The notes under the pieces: model-generated
Seen by the model: only the letters and a program-made list of their open reading frames with translations
Databases searched by the model: none
Told to the model about the DNA's origin: nothing
Program-made: the position numbers and the translations under genes
In this document: positions 45,103-53,566 of the stretch, piece by piece
Layout: every line of letters starts with the position of its first letter
Numbering within the stretch: position 1 is the first letter of the stretch
Assembly (NCBI RefSeq): GCF_026151655.1
Contig: NZ_JAMQPN010000007.1
Location: 157,647-221,646 of the forward strand
Length of the DNA stretch: 64,000 bases
Source of the DNA: Leptospira soteropolitanensis
GTDB lineage: Bacteria; Spirochaetota; Leptospiria; Leptospirales; Leptospiraceae
Direction: 5' to 3'

Positions 45103-45234
45103 TATTTCACCTAGTTTCGAATCCGTCGATTTAGAATTTCTCTTTGAACTAATTTGGAAACGGAGAAAGCGACTAAAAAAATACTTCTCTATTTTTAGAA
45201 TTTGTGTATTGTTTAACGTTTGCGCTCGAATTCA

Positions 45235-45248
45235 TTGATCTGAGTCAA
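45235..45248 (+). promoter_or_regulatory. Crp/Fnr-family (FNR/DNR-type) operator upstream of nirK
   Basis: TTGATCTGAGTCAA differs from the TTGAT-N4-ATCAA consensus of FNR and DNR/NNR regulators by one base and is a near-perfect dyad. A -10 hexamer TAGAAT lies at 45271-45276, so transcription would start near 45283. The centre of the box would then be at about -41.5, the classic class II activator position. This is what regulation by lack of oxygen or by nitric oxide would look like. Confidence 0.72.
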
Positions 45249-45270
45249 TGACGATTTTGGTTAGCCAAAT

Positions 45271-45276
45271 TAGAAT
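45271..45276 (+). promoter_or_regulatory. -10 element of the nirK promoter
   Basis: TAGAAT matches five of six bases of TATAAT, and no -35 hexamer is visible. An activator-dependent promoter with the Crp/Fnr-type box at 45235-45248 explains this. The predicted start is directly before the AAAAGG ribosome site, so the leader would be very short. Confidence 0.55.
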
Positions 45277-45295
45277 CAATTAAAAGGATATGGAA

Positions 45296-46696
45296 ATGCA
45301 AATATTACTACCAAAACGAAAGGCTATAACAGTTTACTTGTTCGTTATTGTCATAATTAGTTTATTCTCGGTTTGTTCGGGACCAAAAATAGAAGAGGCT
45401 AAACTCACTTATGCACCAGAGGTTCCTCCTCATATCGATAGAACAAGTGAATCAAAAGTCATTGTGAATATGGAAACCATAGAAGTTGTGGGTAGACTTG
45501 CAGATGGGGTTGAGTATACGTTTTGGACATTTGGCGGATCTGTTCCTGGCCCCATGATTCGAGTGCGTGAAGGGGACGAGGTTGAATTTCATCTGAAAAA
45601 CCATCCTTCTAGTAAAATGCCACATAACATAGATTTGCATGCTGTGACTGGGCAAGGAGGAGGGGCAGCGGCCTCTCTTACAATTCCGGGTCATGCTTCC
45701 AAATTTTCTTTTAAGGCATTAAACCCAGGATTGTATATTTACCATTGTGCTACATCTCCTGTAGGAATGCATATTGCGAACGGAATGTACGGGCTTATTT
45801 TTGTGCAACCCAAAGACGATCTTCCGAAAGTCGACAAGGAATACTACGTAGTTCAAAGTGAATTTTATACAAAAGGAAAGAATGGTGAACCTGGTTTGCA
45901 GCCATTCAGTATGGAAAAAGCAATTACTGAAATTCCCGACTATGTTGTGTTTAATGGCTCTGTCGGTTCCCTTGTGGAAGACAGAGCAATCACAGCCAAA
46001 GTGGGTGAAACGGTTCGGTTATTTGTTGGGAATGCGGGACCTAATTTAGTTTCCTCTTTTCATGTCATTGGTGAAATTTTTGACCATGTATATACGGAAG
46101 GAGGAATTCTTCCGAACCAAAAAAATGTACAAACCACGCTGATTCCTGCTGGCGGTTCCGCCATAGTAGATTTTAAAGTAGAAGTTCCTGGAACTTTGAT
46201 CTTAGTAGATCATTCTATCTTTAGAACATTTAACAAGGGTTCGCTTGGGATGTTAAAAGTAGAAGGAGAACCGAATGCTACCATTTATTCTGGAAAACAA
46301 GATGATACGGTTTACCTTCCAGAAGGCCCTGCCATTCAAAGAATGGTTACTGAAGTCAAACCGAAAGTATCAGCAAAAACCCCAAAAGAAATTTTGGCTA
46401 ATGGAGAAAGAGTATATAAATCGGTTTGTGCTGCTTGCCATATGAAAGAAGGGCAAGGTGTGGTTGGAGTGTTTCCTCCGCTTGCGAAATCGGACTATCT
46501 AAATGCTGACAAAACGCGCGCCATTCAAATTTTAAAAAAGGGACTTAGCGGCCCTATTACTGTGAATGGACAAAAATACAATAATGTTATGCCTCATTTG
46601 GAACTAACGAATGAAGAGATCGCTAGCGTCTTAAGTTATGTTTATAACCAATGGGGAAATAAAGGGATTATGGTTTCGGAAGCAGAAGTAAGATAG
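45296..46696 (+). CDS. nirK: AniA-like copper nitrite reductase with fused cytochrome c domain
   Basis: Reduces nitrite to nitric oxide in the periplasm. Counting from the upstream ATG at 45290, the type 1 copper ligands are H112, C153, H161 and M166, the type 2 ligands are H117, H152 and H308, and D115 and H258 are the catalytic pair, so every key residue is present. The run [14 protein letters not shown] is that of Neisseria AniA-type (class II) enzymes. Residues 365-455 are a class I cytochrome c: CAACH (380-384) and a Met ligand at 434. The N-terminus has a membrane segment and a possible lipobox (SVC). The ATG at 45296 has better spacing to AAAAGG than that at 45290. A NirV-like gene and a Sco gene follow. 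Confidence 0.94.
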   Translation: MQILLPKRKAITVYLFVIVIISLFSVCSGPKIEEAKLTYAPEVPPHIDRTSESKVIVNMETIEVVGRLADGVEYTFWTFGGSVPGPMIRVREGDEVEFHLKNHPSSKMPHNIDLHAVTGQGGGAAASLTIPGHASKFSFKALNPGLYIYHCATSPVGMHIANGMYGLIFVQPKDDLPKVDKEYYVVQSEFYTKGKNGEPGLQPFSMEKAITEIPDYVVFNGSVGSLVEDRAITAKVGETVRLFVGNAGPNLVSSFHVIGEIFDHVYTEGGILPNQKNVQTTLIPAGGSAIVDFKVEVPGTLILVDHSIFRTFNKGSLGMLKVEGEPNATIYSGKQDDTVYLPEGPAIQRMVTEVKPKVSAKTPKEILANGERVYKSVCAACHMKEGQGVVGVFPPLAKSDYLNADKTRAIQILKKGLSGPITVNGQKYNNVMPHLELTNEEIASVLSYVYNQWGNKGIMVSEAEVR

Positions 46697-46716
46697 ATAA
46701 TTAATTTAGTCAAAAG

Positions 46717-47481
46717 ATGAATCCTTTTCTTTTTTTAAGTTTTTTTCTTTCGTTTTCCCTTTCTGCAGAAATGGTCAAAATCCCTGCTGGAAATTGGAGA
46801 CCTTTTTTAAAGGAAATAAATTCTAGGTTAGGTGAGAGTATTAAAATCAAAAGTTTTTACTTGGACAAGTATCCGGTGACACAAAAAGAATATTTTGAGT
46901 TTATAGAAGGTAACCCAGAATGGAAAAAAGGAAAAGTATCGTCGTTATTTGCTGACAGTGGTTATTTAGGTGATTGGAAGGACAACGTCCCTGACAATCG
47001 TACTTCCCATTCTCCTGTAACCTATGTTTCTTGGTTTAGCGCGAATGCGTATTGCCAATGGAAAGGAAAACGATTACCTTCGGAATCGGAATGGGAATAT
47101 GCTGCCAGTTTTCCGGAAGCTGGGAAAAACAAAAAGGTTATGGAATCTGTCATTCTTAATTGGTATGGGGAACAAAAACCAGAATTTCTTCCTTCTATTG
47201 GTAAGTATAAAAATAAATTTGGTGTTTATGACCAACATGGAATGATTTGGGAGTGGGTATTTGACTTTAATAATACTTCTGTTACGGGAGATTCAAGGCA
47301 AGATACTGATTTAGAAAGTAATCTTTTTTGTGGTGGCGGATCATTAAAGGCGAATGATTTTTCTAATTATGCATCTTACATGCGTTATGGATATAGAGCC
47401 GGCTTAAAAGGTTGGTATACTGCAAAGTATTTAGGTTTTCGATGTGCTTCAAATCAATATGTTAAGGATAATCCGTTATGA
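46717..47481 (+). CDS. NirV-like protein of the formylglycine-generating-enzyme (SUMF1) family
   Basis: A 254-residue exported protein with signal peptide FLFLSFFLSFSLSA. It has the FGE-sulfatase fold: PVTQKEYFEFIEGNPEW, PVTYVSWFSANAYCQWKGKRLPSESEWEYA and a C-terminal GFRCA. The catalytic Cys pair of true formylglycine enzymes is not evident, so it probably acts as a lectin-like or accessory protein. NirV, an FGE-like protein encoded next to nirK in several denitrifiers, is the best guess given the 20-base gap after nirK. Its function is not established. The sco gene overlaps its stop by four bases. Confidence 0.75.
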   Translation: MNPFLFLSFFLSFSLSAEMVKIPAGNWRPFLKEINSRLGESIKIKSFYLDKYPVTQKEYFEFIEGNPEWKKGKVSSLFADSGYLGDWKDNVPDNRTSHSPVTYVSWFSANAYCQWKGKRLPSESEWEYAASFPEAGKNKKVMESVILNWYGEQKPEFLPSIGKYKNKFGVYDQHGMIWEWVFDFNNTSVTGDSRQDTDLESNLFCGGGSLKANDFSNYASYMRYGYRAGLKGWYTAKYLGFRCASNQYVKDNPL

Positions 47482-48095
47482 AACTTCAATCTACAGTAAA
47501 ACTACTTATTCTATTCATCACTTTCGCATTTAATTTTGGCTGTGACGAACAAAATTCTAGTGGCCACCACCATCATGCAGAGGATCACGTTTTGGCTGCC
47601 AGTGATGCTGCCCAAGGAAGTTTGTTTGATTTGGGTTCCCAGTGGACAACAGAATCGAATCAAACGATCACTTTAAAACACTTTAAAGGATCTCCTTTGG
47701 TTATCAGTATGTTTTATGCTACTTGCCAATCTATTTGCCCAAGACTTGTGGCTGATATGGAACAACTCGCAAAAAAAATACTAAAGAAAACGGGCAAAGA
47801 ACCTCGTATGGTTCTCGTTAGTTTTGATTCGGAAAAGGATAATCCGGCTGTCCTCAATGCCTATAAAAAGAAAATGAACTTAAAGGAGAATTGGACTCTA
47901 CTTTCTGGAAAGGAAGAAGACATTCGAATGTTGTCAGTGGTACTTGGAATCAATTATAAAAAGATATCGAATGGAGAATTTAACCATTCGGCTGTTTATA
48001 GTTTAGTTTCAAAAGAAGGTGTTGTTATTTCTCGAATTGAGGGGATTGGCTCTAATTCGGAAGGATTGATTTCTGAGTATCAAAAACTAAAATGA
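47478..48095 (+). CDS. SCO1/SenC-family copper-binding lipoprotein
   Basis: A 205-residue thioredoxin-fold lipoprotein. The signal peptide ends in FNFGC (lipobox Cys 22). The copper site is CQSIC (CxxxC) with a distant His in FNHSAVYS. Near the N-terminus there is a second potential metal site, SGHHHHAEDH. Sco proteins deliver copper to the CuA site of oxidases, and relatives serve nitrous oxide and nitrite reductases. Following nirK and the NirV-like gene, with a four-base overlap, it most likely supplies copper to NirK; this is inference. Confidence 0.9.
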   Translation: MKLQSTVKLLILFITFAFNFGCDEQNSSGHHHHAEDHVLAASDAAQGSLFDLGSQWTTESNQTITLKHFKGSPLVISMFYATCQSICPRLVADMEQLAKKILKKTGKEPRMVLVSFDSEKDNPAVLNAYKKKMNLKENWTLLSGKEEDIRMLSVVLGINYKKISNGEFNHSAVYSLVSKEGVVISRIEGIGSNSEGLISEYQKLK

Positions 48096-48099
48096 AGTA

Positions 48100-48128
48100 G
48101 TTTGAGAGTGGCTTTTTCATTCTCAAAC
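48100..48128 (+). terminator. Terminator-like hairpin after the nitrite-reduction operon
   Basis: GTTTGAGAGTG and CATTCTCAAAC can pair over 11 bases with one G-U pair around a GCTTTTT loop, starting five bases after the sco stop. Only a poor T-run (AAATTTAT) follows. It probably marks the 3' end of the nirK transcript. Confidence 0.5.
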
Positions 48129-48209
48129 CAAATTTATATCCATTAGTAGTTGCTTTCCTTTCGTTTGCTTTTTTGATTAGCATAAATTCTTTTTTTTAGG
48201 TAGTTCTAT

Positions 48210-49259
48210 TTGTTTTCTTTTGTTTCCTGTAGATACATTCAAAGTTTTGTCATCATATCGCTACTTATTTCTATTCTTGGTTGCAAAAAGGAATCTGACG
48301 ATAAAAAAGATTTTCTAAATTTGTTAACACTTGGATTGTATGCGCGTTCCTGCGCTGGACAAAATGCTTTCCCTTCTAGTGGAACCGTGGGGACTTTGAC
48401 TCGACTGCAAATTCCGCCTTCACAAACTTCTTCGGGAATTTCTAATTACAATCAGCCCCATTATGTTTTTCCTCCTCAGTCCGGAGTGACTAAAAAAAAT
48501 ATCCTTTCTGTATTTTATCCAGGAACAGGGTCTAGCCCTTGTGAGGTGAATACTTTTTTACAACATGGGGCAACTCGTGGTTATCATGTAGTGGGTCTCA
48601 GTTATCCGAATGGGGAAGCTGTTAATACTGTTTGTAACCAAGGGGATGCAAAGTCTGACTCTAGCTGTTTTGAAAATTTGAGGAAGGAAGTTCTTACGGG
48701 AGTCGATCTTTCTCCTTACGTTTCGGTAGATGTTACCAATTCTATTGAAGGTAGATTACTCAGTCTGATTCAGTATTTAATTCAGTCAAGGCCCGGAGAA
48801 GGTTGGGACCAGTTTCTTACTGGTAATCAAATGAATTGGTCTTTGGTATATGTGGGTGGGCATTCGCAAGGTAGTGGGCATGCGGCCTTACAGGGAAAAA
48901 ATAGAACTTTAGGTAGGGTCTCTCTTTATAGTGGAGTATCTGATTATAGTATTAAAGATTCTAATCTTCCTAGTTGGATGGGAGGGACTCAGAATACTCC
49001 GGGATCCTCATATTATGGATTAATTCATGAAAACGATCCTATTGCTAATTTTAGCGGGAATTCAAACCAAGTAACAAATGCTTGGTTGAATCAATTTTCT
49101 ATGACAGGACCGATTACCAATACCAACGTTGGGCTCCCTTTTAATAATAGTAGAAGTTTGGTAACAACTGTTTGTAACGGAATGGGTTCTTTTGGTTTAC
49201 ATATTTGTCCTATGACCAATGGGTTCCAATCCATTTGGAATTATATAAGTTTTCCGTAA
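48210..49259 (+). CDS. Predicted alpha/beta-hydrolase lipoprotein
   Basis: A 349-residue protein with a lipoprotein signal (IISLLISILGC, lipobox Cys 25) and a Ser-hydrolase elbow VGGHSQGSGHAA. The oxyanion region may be FYPGTGSSPCEV and the final His may be in GLHICPMTNG. Multiple Cys pairs suggest disulfides, which fits a surface or periplasmic location. The start is TTG with AGG nine bases upstream. No exact family or substrate can be given. It is encoded 114 bases after the sco gene and converges with the short-chain dehydrogenase gene. Confidence 0.75.
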   Translation: MFSFVSCRYIQSFVIISLLISILGCKKESDDKKDFLNLLTLGLYARSCAGQNAFPSSGTVGTLTRLQIPPSQTSSGISNYNQPHYVFPPQSGVTKKNILSVFYPGTGSSPCEVNTFLQHGATRGYHVVGLSYPNGEAVNTVCNQGDAKSDSSCFENLRKEVLTGVDLSPYVSVDVTNSIEGRLLSLIQYLIQSRPGEGWDQFLTGNQMNWSLVYVGGHSQGSGHAALQGKNRTLGRVSLYSGVSDYSIKDSNLPSWMGGTQNTPGSSYYGLIHENDPIANFSGNSNQVTNAWLNQFSMTGPITNTNVGLPFNNSRSLVTTVCNGMGSFGLHICPMTNGFQSIWNYISFP

Positions 49260-49276
49260 CGAAATGCATTCAAGAA

Positions 49277-50011
49277 TTAAAATGGTGGGAGGCGTTTGAA
49301 GATCCATTCTGGTATCATTCGAATTACCATCATGATGAAACGCCAAGGCCACCTTATATAAACCAAATCTTTTTTAGAAAGCCCAGCTTTTACGATAAGT
49401 TCTGCGGCCACTTGTGGCTGTAAGGTGAGCCAAGGAATCAGATTATGCCCTTCTGACATTTTTGTATATACTGGTCCAAGTTGGATCGTTGTGATTTGGA
49501 CTCCTTTTGAAAATAATAGGGACCTAAGACCAGAAAGATAAGTAGTTAGACCAGCTTTTGCACTTCCATAGATATAGTTCATTTGCCTACCGCGATCGCC
49601 TGCCACAGAACTTATGGCTACGATTGTACCTTCATTTCTTTTTTCCATATCCAAAGAAATGATATTCATTAAGGAAACTACTGCAGAATAGTTGACTTGG
49701 ATTGTTTTTAAAAGTTCTATCTGGTCTTCTCTTGCTTTTGTTTGATCTTCGTAATATCCAACAACAAAAAAAACAATATCTGGTTTCGTAGGAAGTTCTT
49801 GGTAAAACTTTTGGTGTAATGAAAAATCAGTAACATCCCATTCAAAAGTTTCTACCGCTATGGGATATTTTATTTGAAATTTTGATTTTAATTCAGCTAA
49901 CTGTTGTTTGTTTCTTCCCGTTAAGGAAAGTGAAAATCCTCTTTTTGCTAGTGATTCTCCTATATGGGTTCCAATGTCGGAAGTGGCTCCAACAACAAGT
50001 GCATTTTTCAT
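49277..50011 (-). CDS. Short-chain dehydrogenase/reductase
   Basis: A 244-residue Rossmann-fold oxidoreductase. The N-terminal GATSDIGTHIGE binds NAD(P), Asp is in WDVTD, and Tyr and Lys of the catalytic tetrad lie in NYIYGSAKAG, with Ser in VAISSVAG. The open frame extends to 50116, but the upstream part overlaps the previous gene; the ATG at 50011 gives the classic start directly before the nucleotide-binding motif. A C-terminal hydrophobic segment (WRFIMMVIRMIPEWIF) may attach it to the membrane. Substrate unknown. Confidence 0.85.
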   Translation of the reverse strand: MKNALVVGATSDIGTHIGESLAKRGFSLSLTGRNKQQLAELKSKFQIKYPIAVETFEWDVTDFSLHQKFYQELPTKPDIVFFVVGYYEDQTKAREDQIELLKTIQVNYSAVVSLMNIISLDMEKRNEGTIVAISSVAGDRGRQMNYIYGSAKAGLTTYLSGLRSLLFSKGVQITTIQLGPVYTKMSEGHNLIPWLTLQPQVAAELIVKAGLSKKDLVYIRWPWRFIMMVIRMIPEWIFKRLPPF

Positions 50012-50054
50012 TTTTGATGATCCAAACAAATCGGATCTAATAATGGTCTTTTTG

Positions 50055-51086
50055 TCACTGAAAATTCCACCATCCATCCACACTTCCCGAGCCATTGAAG
50101 GAAAAACTCTCTCCAATTTTAGGAACTTGTAAATTGAGTTTCATCATTTGGGAAGCAACAATGACTCGTTTGATTGGGTCATTCCAAGGGTGGAGTGATA
50201 AAATGAATTTTCCCCAGTGAACAGGAACAAAGGATTTTGCACCGATCTGCGATGATGCCAGAGCTGTTTCTTCTGGGCGCATATGTATGGAAGGCCAATC
50301 ATCTCCATACTGTCCGCATTCTAAAAATGCTAAATCAAACGGTCCATATTTTTTGCCAATGGTTTCAAAAATGGATCCATAACCAGAATCTCCGCCTATA
50401 AATACTTTGTATTCGCCAATCTTTAAAACATATGAACACCATAAACTTTTGTTTCGTAGTACACTTCGTCCTGAAAAATGCCTGGTTGGTGTGGCGGTTA
50501 TCCTTAGGCCTGACACAATCTCTTGAGACTCAAACCAATCTAATTCAATGATTTTTTCTAATGGAACTCCCCAGGATAACAGATGGGCAGAAACTCCTAG
50601 AGGAACGATGATTTTTTTAGTTTTTGAATGAATCTTTAAAATTGTTTCATAATCGAGGTGATCGTAGTGATCATGAGTAATGATGAGAATATCCAATTCT
50701 GGCATATCTTCTGGTAAATAAACATCGGTTCCTTCGAATGCTTGGACAGCAAAAGAAATGGGAGAAGCATAACCTGAAAAAACGGGATCGACTAAAATTT
50801 TTTTCCCCTCGGCTACTAAAAGGTAAGAAGAATGACCGAACCAAATGTACTGCGGTTTTCTATCATCCAATTCTTTTAAATTGATTTTTGAGGAAGGGAC
50901 AGGCGAAGAAGGTCGAATCGAGTTCGGTTTTTGCCAATATTTAATTGCCATTTTCCAATAGGAACTGTTAGGTGCTAACATTTCTGTACGTTCTATGTTT
51001 TGGAATCGTCCAGATTGAAAGTGCTCAGATTGTGAGATACGCTTTAGAATTTCACCAGAGGGAAGTTTACCAAGAGTTGTAACCAA
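50055..51086 (-). CDS. Metallo-beta-lactamase-fold hydrolase (NAPE-PLD/UlaG-like)
   Basis: A 343-residue protein with the metal-binding motif THDHYDHLD, further His in TPTRHFSGR and PVHWGKF, and an Asp in GGDSGYG. The sequence GHSSYLLVAEGKKILVDPVFS is the typical start of the NAPE-phospholipase D-like and UlaG-like branch. It may hydrolyse a phospholipid or another phosphodiester. TTG start with AAGGA seven bases upstream, ten bases after the kinase stop on the same strand. Confidence 0.85.
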   Translation of the reverse strand: MVTTLGKLPSGEILKRISQSEHFQSGRFQNIERTEMLAPNSSYWKMAIKYWQKPNSIRPSSPVPSSKINLKELDDRKPQYIWFGHSSYLLVAEGKKILVDPVFSGYASPISFAVQAFEGTDVYLPEDMPELDILIITHDHYDHLDYETILKIHSKTKKIIVPLGVSAHLLSWGVPLEKIIELDWFESQEIVSGLRITATPTRHFSGRSVLRNKSLWCSYVLKIGEYKVFIGGDSGYGSIFETIGKKYGPFDLAFLECGQYGDDWPSIHMRPEETALASSQIGAKSFVPVHWGKFILSLHPWNDPIKRVIVASQMMKLNLQVPKIGESFSFNGSGSVDGWWNFQ

Positions 51087-51096
51087 AATATTGTCC

Positions 51097-53520
51097 TTAA
51101 TGATTGGACGGTGTTAAATTGTTTTTCGCCCATTTTCTGATCATAAAATCTAGGTCGTGTAACAAAAGAGGTTTTGTCATAAAATCATCCATACCGCCAG
51201 AGAGGCATCTTTGTTTTTCTTCTTCCAAAACATTTGCCGTAAGAGCAACGATCACAGGTTGTTTTGGAATGGTTTTTGATTTACGGACAAATCTGGTCAC
51301 TGTTATCCCGTCCATATCAGGCATTTGAATGTCTAAAAAAACTAAATCTGGTAAATGCGTACGAATCATATCCAAAGTTTTTTCTCCGTTTTCTGATTGT
51401 AAGGCGGAATATCCTAGTTTTTTTAAAAAGAGACTCGAAACCTTTTGATTGATGGGATCATCGTCTGCAATGAGAATTTTTAGAGGATACTTTTCTGCTA
51501 ATTTGGAATCCCAGTTGGTTTTTTTTACCAATTCGTTTGGAGTTGAGATTAGATCATTTTCACTAGATTCAAAACTTGCTTCGGCTTCGAATTGGAAAGT
51601 AAAATTTGATCCCCTGCCATAGATACTTTGTGCAGAGATAGAACCACCCATTTCTTCGATTAATTTTTTTGTAATAGCTAGGCCGAGTCCTGTACCTACA
51701 GTTTTTTCGGTGAGATGGGAATGTACTTGTGAAAATGGTTGGAATAAGTTTCCCATACGTTCTTCCGGTATACCAATTCCAGTATCTTTTACTGATATTT
51801 GCAGGCGTATTTTTTTTTCATCGATTGGTGTTGATTCGACTATTACAAAAATACTTCCTTCTTCGGTAAACTTCACCGCATTGCTCAGTAAGTTTGTTAA
51901 TATTTGCGCGAATCGTCTTTGGTCTGTAACAAGGAAAGTCGGAGGTTCGTTTACAAATTCTAACTCGATTTTTAATTTGTTTTTATCAGATTGAGTTTTA
52001 AAAATGTTGATACAATCATATAGTAGTCTTTGTAATGATATTGGCTCTAAGTGTAACTCAAATTGACCTGATTCTAGTTTGGTTAAATCCAAAATATCAT
52101 TTACTAAAAGTAAAAGATTGTCTCCGCTGAATTTGATAAGGTTTAAATACTCTTTTTGTTCTTCTGTCAGTTCTGTTTGCTGTAATATTTGTGTCATTCC
52201 CAGAATTCCATTCATCGGAGTTCTGATTTCATGACTCATCGTAGAAAGAAATGAAGTTTTGAAGCTAACTTTTGCTTCAGCAGTCTCTTTTTCCTGTTTG
52301 AGTCTTTCTTTGTTTCGGAAATTTTCAATCATCCTTTCTGCAATGAATAGTGCTTGTGAAAGACCAAAAACGAGAAATCCATATTGTGCAAGATAAGGAA
52401 TTCCTCTTTTGGCAAATTCGGTAAGTATATCTAAGGAAAATAATACCATTGTTGCAATCACAGAGAATAAGAAGAATTTACTTCCAGGTTTTTTTAAAAT
52501 GACTCCGTGAATGATAGGATACAATAACCCCAATAGACCAAGGAGCGATAGAACAAGATGTGCTGCTAAAAATTTGGAAAAGGGAATAATATCTAAAGGT
52601 AAGGCAAAAAATAATAAAAATGCAATAACATAGTTAATTCTATAGATGAAATTGTATTTTGGTGAATTGTAAATTTCTTTGACATATAAAACAAAGGCAA
52701 GATACAATAGAACAAAGGTAATTCCATTGATTCTAACTATTGTTTCGTAAATGCCTGCTGGTAGATAGTTGTAGATGATTCTTGTTTCTCCAATGCTTAG
52801 CAAGCGGACTGCTGCTAAAAAACAAACTGTCGCAAAGTAGATATGAGTTTTTTCATCTCTCCAGAAAAGATATAAAACAAAGTGAAAGAAGGCTAAAGTC
52901 AAAAGCGATGCAAACACGAAAAGGTCTCTGCTAAGAGTTTCAAGAAATAGTTTGTTAATCCCTATATGACTTCCTAAGGTATAAGGTGTGGCGACACCAC
53001 AAACATGGTAATGAAAACAAGAAATTTTCAGAGAAAGATGAATGCGCTGATCTTTGGAATCGGGAAGAGCAAAAGTTTGAATATTCAAATTCGGAATTTC
53101 GGAAGAATAACTTTTTCCAATGGTTCCCGATTGGTAAATAGAATTGTTTTCGATGAGAATTTCAAAAGCATTCCGAGTGATACCGTTTTGTAGGTATAAA
53201 TTTTTTGTATTCTCTGATAACAAGATGGTGAGACTGAGAGTTGCGTATCCTATAGGGTATCTTTCCGATTTAGAATTGGTCCAGTGACCAGGGACAACCG
53301 TATAGTCCACATTAGCTAAATCTTCTTTGGGATTCCAATTTTCCCAATCAATTCTCCATTCTCCGTTGAGTGGCACATTCCCCATCGTTTCGAAGTTCCA
53401 ACCACGAAGATCTAACACAGCTTTTTTGGCAACGGGGATATCGACAACATTCATTCGTCCACAACCAGTTTGAGTTGCGAAAATCAGAATCAAAAGGAAG
53501 ATTGATTTTAATATCTTCAT
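51097..53520 (-). CDS. 7TM-DISM hybrid histidine kinase with receiver domain
   Basis: An 807-residue sensor. A signal peptide with a possible lipobox (TQTGC, Cys 20) precedes an extracellular DISM-type beta domain (to about 185), seven membrane helices (about 195-395), a HisKA domain with H430 in MSHEIRTPMNG, an ATPase domain (DTGIGIPEERMGNLFQPFS) and a C-terminal receiver whose Asp is in FLDIQMPDMDG. It would phosphorylate its own receiver and then an unknown HPt or response regulator; none is adjacent. It shares the strand with the sigma factor gene upstream and with the hydrolase gene downstream. Confidence 0.92.
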   Translation of the reverse strand: MKILKSIFLLILIFATQTGCGRMNVVDIPVAKKAVLDLRGWNFETMGNVPLNGEWRIDWENWNPKEDLANVDYTVVPGHWTNSKSERYPIGYATLSLTILLSENTKNLYLQNGITRNAFEILIENNSIYQSGTIGKSYSSEIPNLNIQTFALPDSKDQRIHLSLKISCFHYHVCGVATPYTLGSHIGINKLFLETLSRDLFVFASLLTLAFFHFVLYLFWRDEKTHIYFATVCFLAAVRLLSIGETRIIYNYLPAGIYETIVRINGITFVLLYLAFVLYVKEIYNSPKYNFIYRINYVIAFLLFFALPLDIIPFSKFLAAHLVLSLLGLLGLLYPIIHGVILKKPGSKFFLFSVIATMVLFSLDILTEFAKRGIPYLAQYGFLVFGLSQALFIAERMIENFRNKERLKQEKETAEAKVSFKTSFLSTMSHEIRTPMNGILGMTQILQQTELTEEQKEYLNLIKFSGDNLLLLVNDILDLTKLESGQFELHLEPISLQRLLYDCINIFKTQSDKNKLKIELEFVNEPPTFLVTDQRRFAQILTNLLSNAVKFTEEGSIFVIVESTPIDEKKIRLQISVKDTGIGIPEERMGNLFQPFSQVHSHLTEKTVGTGLGLAITKKLIEEMGGSISAQSIYGRGSNFTFQFEAEASFESSENDLISTPNELVKKTNWDSKLAEKYPLKILIADDDPINQKVSSLFLKKLGYSALQSENGEKTLDMIRTHLPDLVFLDIQMPDMDGITVTRFVRKSKTIPKQPVIVALTANVLEEEKQRCLSGGMDDFMTKPLLLHDLDFMIRKWAKNNLTPSNH

Positions 53521-53566
53521 TGCCTTTGTGTTATAGGACGAAGAAAAGAAAGAAAATCTTTTTGTT

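Noticed and set aside
45087..45238. Short plus-strand frame between the phosphatase gene and nirK
   Set aside because: It starts within the phosphatase gene, lacks a ribosome site and crosses the nirK promoter region.
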